Shown here piece after piece: positions 22,270 to 32,603 of a stretch of DNA of 64,000 bases. The notes under the pieces are model-generated. The model did not search any database, was not told the DNA's origin, and saw nothing but the letters and a program-made list of their open reading frames with translations. How positions within the stretch are numbered: the first letter of the stretch is position 1; each line of letters opens with the position of its first letter. The DNA comes from Camelus bactrianus (Eukaryota > Chordata > Mammalia > Artiodactyla > Camelidae), in contig NC_133552.1 of the NCBI RefSeq assembly GCF_048773025.1, positions 20,203,001 through 20,267,000 on the forward strand, written 5' to 3'. The position numbers and the translations under genes were made by a program.

Positions 22270-22440
22270 TCAGCCTTCTTGTATCTACTTGTATTTTTCC
22301 CTCTAGCCCTACATTGTGGTGTAAAGAAGAGCGTTCATTCTCAAGGTACAGATGTGAAACAATGGACACAGAGAGGTTAGTGATCTACAAGATATCACAC
22401 AGCAAAGTAGCAGTGAGTGATTCAGACTCAAGAACAGTGG
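22270..22440 (-). mobile_element. MIR SINE fragment, antisense
   Basis: The plus strand shows acagatgtgaaacaatggac, acagagaggttagtgatcta and cacacagcaaagtagcagtg, the antisense MIR core with its ACACAGC motif. Confidence 0.65.
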
Positions 22441-22489
22441 TTAGGTCGTGGAATAAAAAAAAGTGAGATGGTAAAAATGTAGCCAATTT

Positions 22490-22567
22490 ATTTCTTTTAA
22501 ATTGAAGTACAGTTGATTTACAGTGTTGTGTTAGTTTCAGGTATACAGCAATGTGATTCATTTATAC

Positions 22568-22619
<52 letters not shown>

Positions 22620-22896
22620 TCTTTTTTAGATTCTTTCCCATTATAGGTTATTACAAGATATTGAATGTAGTTCCCTGTGCTATAAAGTAGGTCCTTGTTG
22701 TTTATCTATTTTATATATGGTAGCGTGTATCTGTTAATCCCAAACTCCTAGTTTAACCCTGCCTCCCTCCCCCTTGATAACCAGAAGATTGTTTTCCATG
22801 TCTGTGAGTCTGTTTTTGTTTTGTAAATATGTTCAATTGTATCATATTTTTCGATCCCACATAGAAGTGATAGTACATGATATTTGTTTTTCTCTA
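22490..22896 (-). mobile_element. L1 3' end, antisense, about 400 bases
   Basis: Antisense L1 terminus in order: attgaagtacagttgattta, gtgttgtgttagtttcaggt, agattctttcccattatagg, ttgaatgtagttccctgtgc, gtgtatctgttaatcccaaa, tgtctgtgagtctgtttttg and catgatatttgttttt. A TA/CA microsatellite is embedded. Closer to consensus than the other L1 pieces, so relatively young. Confidence 0.92.
22565..22619. repeat. (TA)n(CA)n(TA)n microsatellite inside L1
   Basis: Compound dinucleotide run TA, then CA, then TA again, expanded from the AT-rich part of the L1 3' end. Probably polymorphic. Confidence 0.95.
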
Positions 22897-24860
22897 ATAC
22901 CTCCTTTCTCAAGAAAACCATTGTAAGATGTTCCTGTTATGATGTCTACCATGTGCTGGTGGAAAAAGGAAGAAAAAAAAGTTGGATAAACTTTCATCTC
23001 CAAGCTCCTGGAAAATTCTTCCAGCAGAACTAGGGCCTCTAGTGTCATGGAAGGTCAAAAGAAAATTTAACTTATTCACACAAATTGAGAACTGATCTCT
23101 CCTGTAAATACAGCTGCCTCTTTTAGGCAAGTAACTCTTGACTCCTCTTAAATCTCTCTAAGTCGCCCTATGGTGCACTAGATTAGACTAATGTTTTTGG
23201 TAGCACAGTTTTTGTCCCTGTCTAATAATGTTAGACAGACGCGAACCTATTTAAGATCAAGAAGGAAACAAAGATTTTTAAAACAGGGAAAGAATGAAAT
23301 AGATTCACCACATGACCCAAGGGAATCCACGCTTTGTACTTTTCTTTCTTCAGCTATGAAAAATGGAAATAAGAGCAATTATTTAAGAAGTCATCTTAAA
23401 GACAGCCTCAGAAGGACAATATAACTAAAGAAGAAATATTTTTAAAGAAAATAACATAAGCTTACTTATTGCCACTTTTCCTCATTTTTCACATTTTCTC
23501 CTTCCTACTTCCCATCTACACTGGAAATTCCCATCCATCTTCATGCTGTATTACTTGCTACACATACAGAAGATCAACAGGTATTTACTGGGACCACTAA
23601 CTGCCAAATACTCTGTTAAACTCTAAGAATGTGATGTTGAAGAAAACATGGTCTCTGCAATCATGGAGCTTAAGCCAGTTACCCAATTCCCCCATCCAGC
23701 TCTTCTGTGAATCTTCTCAGCGAGCATTTCTCCTTGAGTTTGTAAAGCAAATGAGAATGTGGCTCAGGGTGTTTACAATAGAAATCCTAGTAAGATGGAA
23801 TTTCCAACAAAGAAGAATGTCTCTCCCATCTTTTCCTGGGGCCTTGGGTTTTCTCTTAGGATACTGCAAGTGTCATCAAAGTGCAGTAATGGATGTGAAA
23901 AGTGCCTCATCCCTGTAGAGATCCGTAACAATCCCCTTTGTTATGCCTGCATTATGATCTTTAGCTCTAGATCCCCAGCACTGTCTTGTCGAGACTGGAA
24001 GAGTTTGTGGCTTCATTATTCTCTGGTAGAGAACACTTTCTGAAGCTTTCATCTGGAAATGGTGAATTTCAAACAGCCTGAAGGGACTGAGATGGAAGAA
24101 AGACAAAATGGAAACAAGGAAAGCTTGTTTAAAGCGGAACCATGTGGACGAAATAGGTTTAAGTTCAAATGAGGTGGGAGGTCTTGATTAAGTGACACTC
24201 TACTGAGTGATGCGCATTCATAACTGACAAGTTCGCATCCTGTAAATTCCATGTATTGTCTTGAGAAACGTGATTCGCGATGAGGAAGAAGGAAGAGGAT
24301 AAGCAGTCTATTATTTTATATGTCATTACAGACTTGGGATAGAACCACAAACCAGAAACACAGGAGCCAGACAAGTTCACAGCCCATCAGCAATACCGCT
24401 ATCAGCCATTGTCATTAACTGTACTTTCTCTTGCCTGCCGCCAAAAGCCCCGTGAAAGCAGAGTTTGCTTGATAAATGCAGTGAGCTAGATTTTTCCTTT
24501 TTTGCCATTGTCTGATTTTTTTAAACTATTTTTATTATCAGCTGCACGGGCTACAGCACAATGGCTGAGATGTGATTGGAAGGCTCAGGGTCTCTTTTTC
24601 TTTGAACAAAAGGCTGGGGCTTTTTACTCACCTTGGAGGGGTCCCACAAAGACAGCTTTGGGTGACATCTTTCCAGCAACTCAATATGCCTTCAAAAAAC
24701 TGCCTTAGCCCATAGGAAGAGTGGAGGATTAGTGGCAGGTTGCTAGAAAGGGAGATCAGTTGAAACATAAATAACTGAAAGACAGATGTCACATGCTACA
24801 GAGCCCAGCGTGGGGGCTACAGACCAGGATCAGCAGACTCATATGGACTTGCACCCACAA
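22897..24860. other. Intergenic stretch, no gene seen
   Basis: Several short overlapping open frames with no family resemblance. At about 23580-23640 the plus strand resembles a very degraded antisense L2 tail (ggtatttactgggaccacta). Nothing else is supported. Confidence 0.35.
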
Positions 24861-24930
24861 AAAGTGAAGGGAGAAGAAGAGAAGAAAAGAAGGAAAGAAG
24901 ATAAAGAGAGGGAAGGAGGAAGGGAAGAAG
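24861..24930. repeat. GA/GGA-rich purine tract
   Basis: An almost uninterrupted purine run of imperfect GAA and GGA units. Confidence 0.8.
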
Positions 24931-24974
24931 TCCATTAGTGCCAGTTTCCTATATCTTACGACTCAGAGGAGGAA

Positions 24975-25480
24975 ATAGACATTAATTAGGTAACAGCCCT
25001 CCAGTGTAAAATCGCAACTGTGATAAGTACTACCAAGGAGCTCTGTACTGATACGAGTACATTTGGCAGGAGGAGCTTGATTCCTTCTGAGCCTTCAGAG
25101 AGGCTTCCCCAAGGAAGTCATGCTTGAGCTACACTTTAACCAGGAAAATATGTAAGAGGAGAGAATCTCGGGCAGAAGGATAGCATGTGCAAAGGCCCTG
25201 GGGCTGGATGTATCACAGTCCACCTGAAAAATGAGAGGGCAGGGTCATTGGAGTCCTGAGGATAAGGGAGGGACTGAAGACGAAGAGTCTGCAGAGCAAC
25301 TTGATCACACAGGGTTGGGTCAGATGGCAAATGCAGAAGGAAGGTTCAAAGAGCTTTAAGCACAAGACAGACATTTTAAAAAAGATCCCTGTGGCTTCAA
25401 TGTGGAAGCTGATTTGGGGTGGGTAAAAGGGGATACAGGAGACCAGTTAGGACAGGAGCTATAGCAGATTAGGGGTGGGA
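24975..25480 (-). mobile_element. L2 LINE, antisense
   Basis: The plus strand shows acattaattaggtaacagcc, gaggcttccccaaggaagtc, catgtgcaaaggccctgggg, gatccctgtggcttcaatgt and gagaccagttaggacaggag, the antisense L2 landmarks in correct order. Confidence 0.7.
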
Positions 25481-25521
25481 GAGGGGGAAGAGAGAAAGAG
25501 AAGAAGAGAGAGGGAGAGAAT
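25481..25521. repeat. GA-rich simple repeat
   Basis: A purine run of GAGA and GAAG units at the end of the L2 copy. Confidence 0.8.
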
Positions 25522-25563
25522 ATACCCTGGTGGCTCAGAGGGAGATTTCAGACTAGTTCAGAC

Positions 25564-25780
25564 CAGTGGTGCTCAGCTGGGGTTCAATTATGCCCCCGCA
25601 ATGAACACTGGGCAAAATAGAGTAATATTTTGAGTTATTACACCTGGAGTGCTGGTGCTACTACCGTCCAATGGGTAGAGTTCAAGGATATTGCTAAACA
25701 TCCTACAGTGCACAGAACAGCAGTATGACAAAAATTTATCCAGCCCCGAATATCAATAATACCAAAGTTTAGAAACCCTA
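25564..25780 (+). mobile_element. MER20 hAT-Charlie DNA transposon, nearly complete
   Basis: Begins cagtggtgctcagctggggt, continues with ggtgctactaccgtccaatg, gctaaacatcctacagtgca and atccagccccgaatatcaat, and ends gtttagaaaccct. These are the MER20 landmarks from end to end. MER20 copies are known to act as enhancers in placental mammals, but nothing here shows activity. Confidence 0.88.
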
Positions 25781-26705
25781 GTCTAGATCCACCTTATCCT
25801 TTCTCAGTCTCACTGAAGGTAGACAGATCCCCACCCTCCCATCACCCTGGGGATAACTGAGTCATGGAAAGCAGCAGGAAGCACAAGTTGGTGGCCATTC
25901 AGCATCTACCAAACTCTCAGCTCAGGCAAAGGAAGCTCCTTGCTGCAGAAGAAGGCATTCTGTACCATCCTTCCTCTCCTCTTCCTGACCCCATGCATCT
26001 GTCCCAAAGTCTATGAGAGCTGGGAGACTTGTCCTGCCCTCTGCTTCCAGATGCTTGTCTCTCTTTAGCTCTGTCTGATATGAGTAGCCTTGTTTCTGCT
26101 ACCCCAGTGGGTGGCTAATGAATGACTATACCTTTAGACTTGGGGACCATTCAATTGTAGCTGATTGTATTTCAATTAAAAAAAAAAAGATAAGCAAAGG
26201 GATTTATGAAGTACAGAGGTAGGGGAGAAACTTATTGATCAGTACTTTGCATAATTATCTTAATACATTACTTGTAATCAAACAATTCATCTTTCTTCAC
26301 TGGCTCCATGGCACTTGGCAATGCCCTACACTGCCCCTTGGAATCAGGCTGAAGACAAGACCCTTAGTCCTTTTACGCTTTTCCCTTTTGCTCCTACCTT
26401 ACTTCTGCTTTAGCCAACACTCACCTTCTTTCCACAGCTCCCAGAAACATTAAGTCTCAACCAGCTCTAAGGTTAAGGAAGTCTTCTCCAGAAAGGGTTC
26501 ACATTGCCAAAAAGTTGACTCTTAACCAACTCTAGGGTTAGGGCCAGTTGAGTCACGATTGATCTCAAGGCAATAAACCTTTCTTAATATTTGTCTACCT
26601 ATTAGTCCTCTTTTGTAGACCTACTTCCTTATTCTGACAGAGGAGATGGTCTGGCTCACCTGGTCCAGTTTTGAGATAGAAAATCACAACCTCTGCTTCT
26701 TGTAG
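25781..26705. other. Intergenic stretch with weak L2-like segment
   Basis: A short A-run at 26178-26189 follows gattgtatttcaatt, like the last bases of an L1. The segment 26290-26460 resembles sense L2 (ttcactggctccatggcact, cccttagtccttttacgc). No gene seen. Confidence 0.35.
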
Positions 26706-27252
26706 TGTTGCAGAAAAAAATGTGTTACAGATCGGTGTTACAGCTTAGTTGTGACAGCAACCTGGATCCAGGCAAGAGACCAAGCAGCACTCGGAGAGTT
26801 GGAGAACTCAGGTTTGTTATGCCAGCAGGCCCAGAGGAGTTAACACTCCAAGCTCTGGACCCCCTCTGTATGGTTACACAGACTTTTATAGGCTGCCAGT
26901 TTACACTTTGCAACATCATATGCAAATAAGGTATAACAAAAGTTGACTAATTAGGAGCAAACTTTGTAGAAATGGACCAATCAGGAGGGAGAGAAATAAC
27001 CAATCAGGAGTGCGCTCCATGCAAATGAAGTACTACAAATGGACCAATCAGAGGTTAGGGAAATGGACCAATCAGGAGTGAAGGAAATAACCAATCAGGA
27101 GTGAGCTCAGGGAACCAATAAAATTTTAGTTGTAAGTAATCTGTTTCAGAGGCAAAAAGTGAGATAGAGCCTCTGGGCCAGGGAACCAGATGGTGCTAGG
27201 AGAGTAGTGGCCCTGCCTGGGGATCCTGCTGGTCTTTTTATGGGGCTTCCCA
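26706..27252 (-). mobile_element. Solo retroviral LTR fossil with six CCAAT boxes
   Basis: Read on the minus strand this has U3-R-U5 layout. Six CCAAT motifs lie on the plus strand at 26977, 27000, 27044, 27068, 27091 and 27115, several within the repeated unit accaatcaggag. Two octamers ATGCAAAT are at 26920-26927 and 27019-27026. The TATA box (TATAAAAG as the complement of 26883-26890) lies below the CCAAT cluster, as in a gammaretrovirus-like LTR. No internal region or partner LTR was found. Regular motifs suggest moderate, perhaps artiodactyl or camelid, age. Class (ERV1-like) and ends are inferred. Confidence 0.7.
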
Positions 27253-28197
27253 CCTCAAGAGAACGTGCTGTCCATGATCTCACAAGGCTGACCAAAAGTT
27301 GGAGGAAAGAGCAGGTGAGCAGGCAAGAAAGGTAAGGTTAAATGATTGTCAAAACACCAACAATAAAAAAGAAATAGGGTAACTATCAGTGAATAGAAAT
27401 TTTCTACATTTTCATGCAGAGAAAACAGCATCCCCATAATAATGGTCTGCATTGTAGGAACCAAAATCGTTTGGTGTTTTATCACATCTCAGGTTGGAGT
27501 TCCTTTCTTTTCCACCTTGCCCTTACATTATCCTTGTCCTACCATTTGTGAAAGTGTGTAATATTACCTTGGAAGGAACGGTAATGACTCTGGAAGATTT
27601 ATTGATGAGTCTTCCACAGGAAAAGCTAAAAAAGGAAAAGACTTTTATTTGGGACTGATTGATTTTTCTGCCCTAATGTAATGGATAAAATATTGACTTT
27701 CCTCTCAGAAGTTTCAGAGGAACATTTGATTCTGTTTTCTCTGAGACTCTTACAGAGACAATGACTCATGTTTACCTTGCTGTTATGATTATGATGAATA
27801 GGTGAATTACACCAAGTATACAGCAGGTGTACAGAGCAATAGGAAGGCTGTTTTTATTTATATATGATTTCCAAATATTAACCCAGACTAAAAGAAATGC
27901 ATGTGGTGTCTATAGCTAAAGTCATTTCTACGTGTCTCATGCATAGCTTCAAGGGAGGAGGAAATAAATCCAAATAGGGACTAACCCAGGGCCATCGCAT
28001 TAATAGGTCACTACCTATGTGAAATGATTTTAAAGTCACTGGGAAGTACTTCCCTACCCTTAACTTGCTCTCCAACAGTATTTAGCAATGTTCACATTGC
28101 TTACTTTTTAAAGTTGAGCCCTTGTTAAAATGCAAACGTTAGTGAGGAAGCAAAGACGTTGAGTATTACCTTGAGTATTGACATTATATGTATTAAT
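27253..28197. other. Intergenic stretch, no gene seen
   Basis: No repeat or coding resemblance recognised. Confidence 0.4.
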
Positions 28198-28626
28198 AAT
28201 TGTATTCTGGAAGGTTCTTTAGAGAAACAGAACCAATAGGATGTGTGTTTGTGTATAGAGAGAGATTTTTGTTTTAAGGGATTGATTCATGTAATTGTGG
28301 AGGTTGGCAAGTCTGAAATTTGCAGGGCAGGTGAGCAGGCTGGAAACTGGCAGGAGTCAATGTTGTAGTCTTGAGTCCAAAGGCAAACTGGAGGCAGAAT
28401 TCCCTCCTCTTTGAAAAGATCTCAATCTTTTCTCTTAAGACCTATGACTGATCACATAAGGCCCACCCACATTACAGAGAGTTATCTGCTTTACTCAAAG
28501 TCTACTGACTTAAATGTTAATCACACCTCAAAAGTACCTTCACAGCAACATCTTGACTACTGTTTGATGAAACAGCTGGGCACCATGTCTTAGCCAAGTT
28601 GACACACATAATTAACCATTACAACC
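28198..28626 (-). mobile_element. MLT2 LTR fossil (ERVL)
   Basis: The plus strand is the reverse complement of an MLT2-type LTR: agagaaacagaaccaatagg, aattgtggaggttggcaagt, cactgactt-like and aaggcccacccacattacag, gtctactgacttaaatgtta, and a terminal aagttgacacacataattaa. Solo, nearly full length, ancient placental-mammal age. Confidence 0.85.
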
Positions 28627-29039
28627 ACCTTGGCTTGAATCTGCCCGCCATGTTTGTTTGTCAGTTTTCCTGAGGACTCACTACGTAGGAAAGGCTAGTT
28701 TTGACAAGGCATAAAAGAGAAGGAAAAAAACAGTAGGACAGGAATACCTGACAGCAGGGAGCATAAGTTAAACATTGCAGAGGGGAGTCCAAGGCCAGCA
28801 CGAGGAGACACAGGGTCCTGGGAATTTGGCTGTGGGAAAGGGAAGCCAAGCTTTGGAAAGGACATTTCCCCAGAAGCTGGAGGATGAGGAGGAGTCTGGA
28901 AGTAACCTAAGGCAGTATTAGCCTGAAGAAGGCTCATCTTAGAGGCCCTTGGGCTACTCTTGAACTAGTGCTTTGTTGGATCTTAGTCTCTATTTAGGAT
29001 TCGTATAAAAATAGCAAGAGGAGGAAGATTTCTTGACTG
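28627..29039. other. Intergenic stretch, nothing recognised
   Basis: Two overlapping minus-strand open frames of 62 and 80 codons have no recognised features. Confidence 0.4.
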
Positions 29040-29230
29040 GCTCTCGCCGTGTGCCAGACACTATTCTAATTTATGTGCTAATTCACTGAATCTTCCTGAC
29101 AATGAAATGAGAGGCTTTATTGTTGTCCCAATATTACAAATAAGAAAACTGAGACTCAGAGGGGCTAGACCACTTCCCTCAAGTCACACAAGTGGAAGCC
29201 AGCAGAGTTGGGATGTGAATCTACCAGATC
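29040..29230 (-). mobile_element. MIR SINE, antisense
   Basis: The plus strand reads gtgtgccagacactattcta, gaatcttcctgacaatgaaa, taagaaaactgagactcaga and aagtcacacaagtggaagcc, then agttgggatgtgaatct: antisense MIR from its 3' to 5' part. Confidence 0.8.
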
Positions 29231-29841
29231 CATCAGCAGAGCTGGTGCTCATTCTGTTGTCTCCGAAAGTGCTGCAGAAGACGTTGTCCAGTAAGTGGTT
29301 TTGTGTTCCTTGTGTTGGGACATATACATATACAATATGTTCCTTTTAGTACCAGGAAATGATTGTATCTCCCAGGGAACTGGTTTATTTAGATGCATCA
29401 GATAATCTAACCCATTTGGTTTTCACCTTCTGTGCAGTTTAGAATTTTCTTTTTCCATTTCAGTAGCCTCAGTTTATGAATGCTCATTTTTCCAATTACC
29501 CAAACCCTATTTTTCAGTAAGAAGACTATAAATCCTAAATAGTTTGTAGCATTTTATTCATGATTTTGTTGCTTAAGACAATCAACTGGCTCTGGACATT
29601 GAGAAATTCAATATTTCTGAACAAGTCCTATTTTCCCAGAACATAAAGCTTTAAAAGTGATTTCTCTGACAGGAACAGCTGAGGCTGAAACACACACCAA
29701 TATTTTAGGAGCACACATTCCAAAATTAAGTGGATGTAGATAGGAATAATCCACTGGAAATGTCAAGCTCCTGAAGAATCAGTCTCTGCTCACCTCCAGC
29801 ATCTGGAAGAGCCAAACTTCCAGTATCCAGCCTCTAGGGGT
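29231..29841. other. Intergenic stretch, nothing recognised
   Basis: No gene or repeat family identified. Confidence 0.4.
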
Positions 29842-29986
29842 CCATCCTTCAGGACTTCTGGACTCACCTCCACCAGAACCATCCAGACCATCTCTAAGAA
29901 GTCCTGCAATCAATTGGAGGTGTCTGGCTTTTGAGGACTTTCTGCATCATCCTCACGGTCATGCTATCAACCTAGTCCTAGGTGAA
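29842..29986. repeat. Direct duplication, left copy
   Basis: The 145-base segment from ccatccttcaggactt to cctaggtgaa is almost identical to 31155-31316. Apart from one 17-base indel after accatcc, I count about four differences. Confidence 0.88.
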
Positions 29987-31154
29987 CCTAGAGAATACTG
30001 AACAGCACACAGAGTTCTTGAAGAAACATGATTCAGGAAAAGGTAGAGCCTTAGACTTCTAAGGCCCAGAACAGTTCCAGAAGACGGATAGGGGAAGATC
30101 AAAGTCTGCAGTTGCCTGTGGTGTAACAGCCAATCAACAAGTCTACTCGTTGGGGCCAGTCCCTGGTCTTGCTTTTGATCGTGCTTCTGTTTCTCCAGCC
30201 CTGATTTCTCTCGTTGACCAAGCCTGGTCTATGCTTTCCACACCCAGCCTTTATTTTGATAAAGCCCAGCCCCCATGTTTATAGAGCCCAGATTCTGTGT
30301 CCCATCACAAGCCACCATCTGACACCAAGCCTTCACTCCATTCCCACCAGTGACTGTGTCCACTCTAACTCCTGCTTCCCTGTGGTTACCAACATCCTGC
30401 CTTATCTTGGTTCGAGGCCACGGTAACTTAGCCTGCTGACACCACAGCTAAAACTCTGCCACTACCCCGACCCTTCATGGTGGAATGGCAGTGCCTGCAC
30501 TGTCTGTGGTTCAGGGCAGGAGACTGTGGACACAAACCAGCTACATCACCTGATATTCCAAGGTGAGAGCTTTCAGAACCATCGTACTGAGGATGTATGG
30601 TCTCAGCCCTGGTTCCTTTCTACAAGTGCCTGAGTCAAGTGCAATAGGACGCAGCAATGCTCGGCTTTATTTCCTAGCCCAGGCTGGAGGGTTCAAGGGG
30701 CTGTGGACAAGGCATCTCTTTCCACCATACAGAGTGAGCTTCCATATGAGCCAGCCAACTGGCAGGACTGCCAATGGGTTATATCCTTCCTGTGCTCTGA
30801 ACCAGCAACCGCAGGAAAAACCAGGTCAGAAACACTAAGGCCAAGGTTATGAGACAATCTGGAAAGTCCAGAGGACTTCACTGAGGTATACCTCACAAAC
30901 CACACACATATTCTAGGTAATAAAAATCCAGCCATGTGGTGGTGATTGCAATAGACTGAAGGTTACTTGGGACACAGTGAGTCTCAGAAACTTCCAGTGA
31001 CCACTGGTAACTGATGGTCTCATTGGTTGGTTGACAGTCCCTTCCAGGCTTCAGTCAACTCCCTTATTCTTTCATAGTTCTTGGGATCCTGAGTCTAGAA
31101 ATCATGCCATTGCTCAGATGTCCCATGGTCTCAACTCCAAGTTTGAATGCTGAG
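29987..31154. other. Spacer between duplicated segments
   Basis: About 1.17 kb, C/T- and A-rich, with no recognised repeat and no convincing gene. Open frames of 70-91 codons show no domain. Confidence 0.4.
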
Positions 31155-31316
31155 CCATCCTTCAGGACTGATGGACTCACCTCCACCAGAACCATCCATT
31201 TGGAAGCATCTTTCAGACCATCTCTAAGAAGTCCTGCAATCAGTTGGAGGTGTCTGGCTTTTGAGGACTTTCTGCATCATCCTCATGGTCATGCTATCAA
31301 CCTAGTCCTAGGTGAA
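31155..31316. repeat. Direct duplication, right copy
   Basis: The second copy of the 29842-29986 segment, same orientation, 1.31 kb away. It carries 17 extra bases (about 31198-31214). Upstream flanks differ sharply; downstream, similarity may resume after a deletion (gagaatactgaac against gagagtatgacc). Confidence 0.88.
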
Positions 31317-31459
31317 ACTGTGCCTTCTCCCAGTGCTCTCACCCAGAGAGTATGACCTTTATGTACTTGATTAAAAATGGATATTAATGGTATTTATAAG
31401 AGCCTGAGCCACTCTGGCTAAAAGCTGTACATGGATAGAAAGTTGGGTAATGAGACAGA

Positions 31460-31910
31460 CTCCATGCAATCCTGGATCAGCAAATGACCCATCTTACTGC
31501 AAATGATAGAAGTCTCAGTCCAAATTAGCTTAAACAAAAATGGTATTCACTGATGCACGTAACAAAGCAAAAATATCCAGGGGTACAGCTTGATGGCTTC
31601 AGGTTTAGTGGGATTCAGGGCCCAAACAATGCCATTAAGACTTAGTTTTTCTTTTTTCCTCAATTTCACTAATTTGTCTTCCTCTGTGCTGACTTTAGAC
31701 ACAGGGTACACACACTATTAATATGTTGGCAGCAGATTTAGCCCTTACATCTTTTGGGGGTTTAGGTCCAACCAGGAATATTGAGTCCACTTTCTCAACT
31801 ATTCAAACAGTCATTTTGGAATTCATTGCTTTGGCTCTGATTGGCCTAATTTAGGTCCAGTGCCATCCATGAACCTGTCATGTGGGAAAAAACAGTGTAT
31901 CTGTATATAT
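31460..31910. repeat. Unclassified old interspersed repeat, copy 1
   Basis: Landmarks: ccaaattagcttaaacaaaa, tccaggggtacagcttgatg, gattcagggcccaaacaatg, cctctgtgctgactttagac and gattggcctaatttaggtcc. This sequence type is common in mammals but I cannot place its family with certainty. Confidence 0.5.
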
Positions 31911-31919
31911 CAGGTAAGA

Positions 31920-32290
31920 ATCTAGTGTATATCAGTTAAAGCTCTAGCTGAAAAAAAAAAAAGGAAACCAATTCATACTGACTTAAACAAAAGAAGCAGT
32001 GTCTGTCTAGCGTTGGTTTTGCTGTTGTTATTATTGTTATTTTGAAAGATCCAGATGTTCAAATGAGGTCCTTAGGAATTTCTTTCTAACTCTAAGCTCT
32101 TCTTTCATCTGCGTTGGCATCATTGTCAGACACACTCTTTCCCAGAAGGTCACAAGCAGCTCCAGACCCCCATCATACCAGCTTAGCAAAAAAAAAAATG
32201 TATCTCCAGCCTAAGTCCCAGGGAAGCCTGTCATTGGCCAAGGTTGGGTCACATGCCTATTTTTCAACCCATTGCCGTGGCCAAGTATAA
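31920..32290. repeat. Unclassified old interspersed repeat, copy 2
   Basis: Same landmark order as copy 1: catactgacttaaacaaaag, catctgcgttggcatcattg, accagcttagcaaa and cattggccaaggttgggtca. Tandem arrangement, same orientation. An A-run at 31951-31962 lies near its start. Confidence 0.5.
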
Positions 32291-32334
32291 GAAATACCTT
32301 GACCGGCATGGACTGAGGCAATTTAGCATATAAT

Positions 32335-32545
32335 TAAAAGCATGGCGCGCCAAAACAAGGTGGCCTGGATTCAGATCTCACTTTCTCTGTATATCAGCTC
32401 TATGCTTTTTTAATCATTTTCTTTATTTGTAGAATGGAGATAATAGTTTGACCTTATATGAGGATTGCAAAATGAAAAGAGCTAATAGCTGTAAAGTGCT
32501 TAGAAGAAAGCTGGTGTATACTACACTCCAAATAAATTAGACTCT
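32335..32545 (+). mobile_element. MIR SINE, sense
   Basis: Landmarks: aaaagcatggcgcgccaaaa, gcctggattcagatctcact, ttatttgtagaatggagata, gctgtaaagtgcttagaaga and ccaaataaattag, matching MIR order. Confidence 0.75.
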
Positions 32546-32560
32546 AATTACTGCTGTAAC

Positions 32561-32603
<43 letters not shown>
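32561..32603. repeat. (GAT)n microsatellite
   Basis: About 14 perfect GAT units. Likely polymorphic. Confidence 0.97.

Noticed and set aside
26977-27119. CRISPR-like spaced repeats (accaatcaggag units)
   Set aside because: Mammalian DNA; the repeats are CCAAT boxes in an LTR with uneven spacing.
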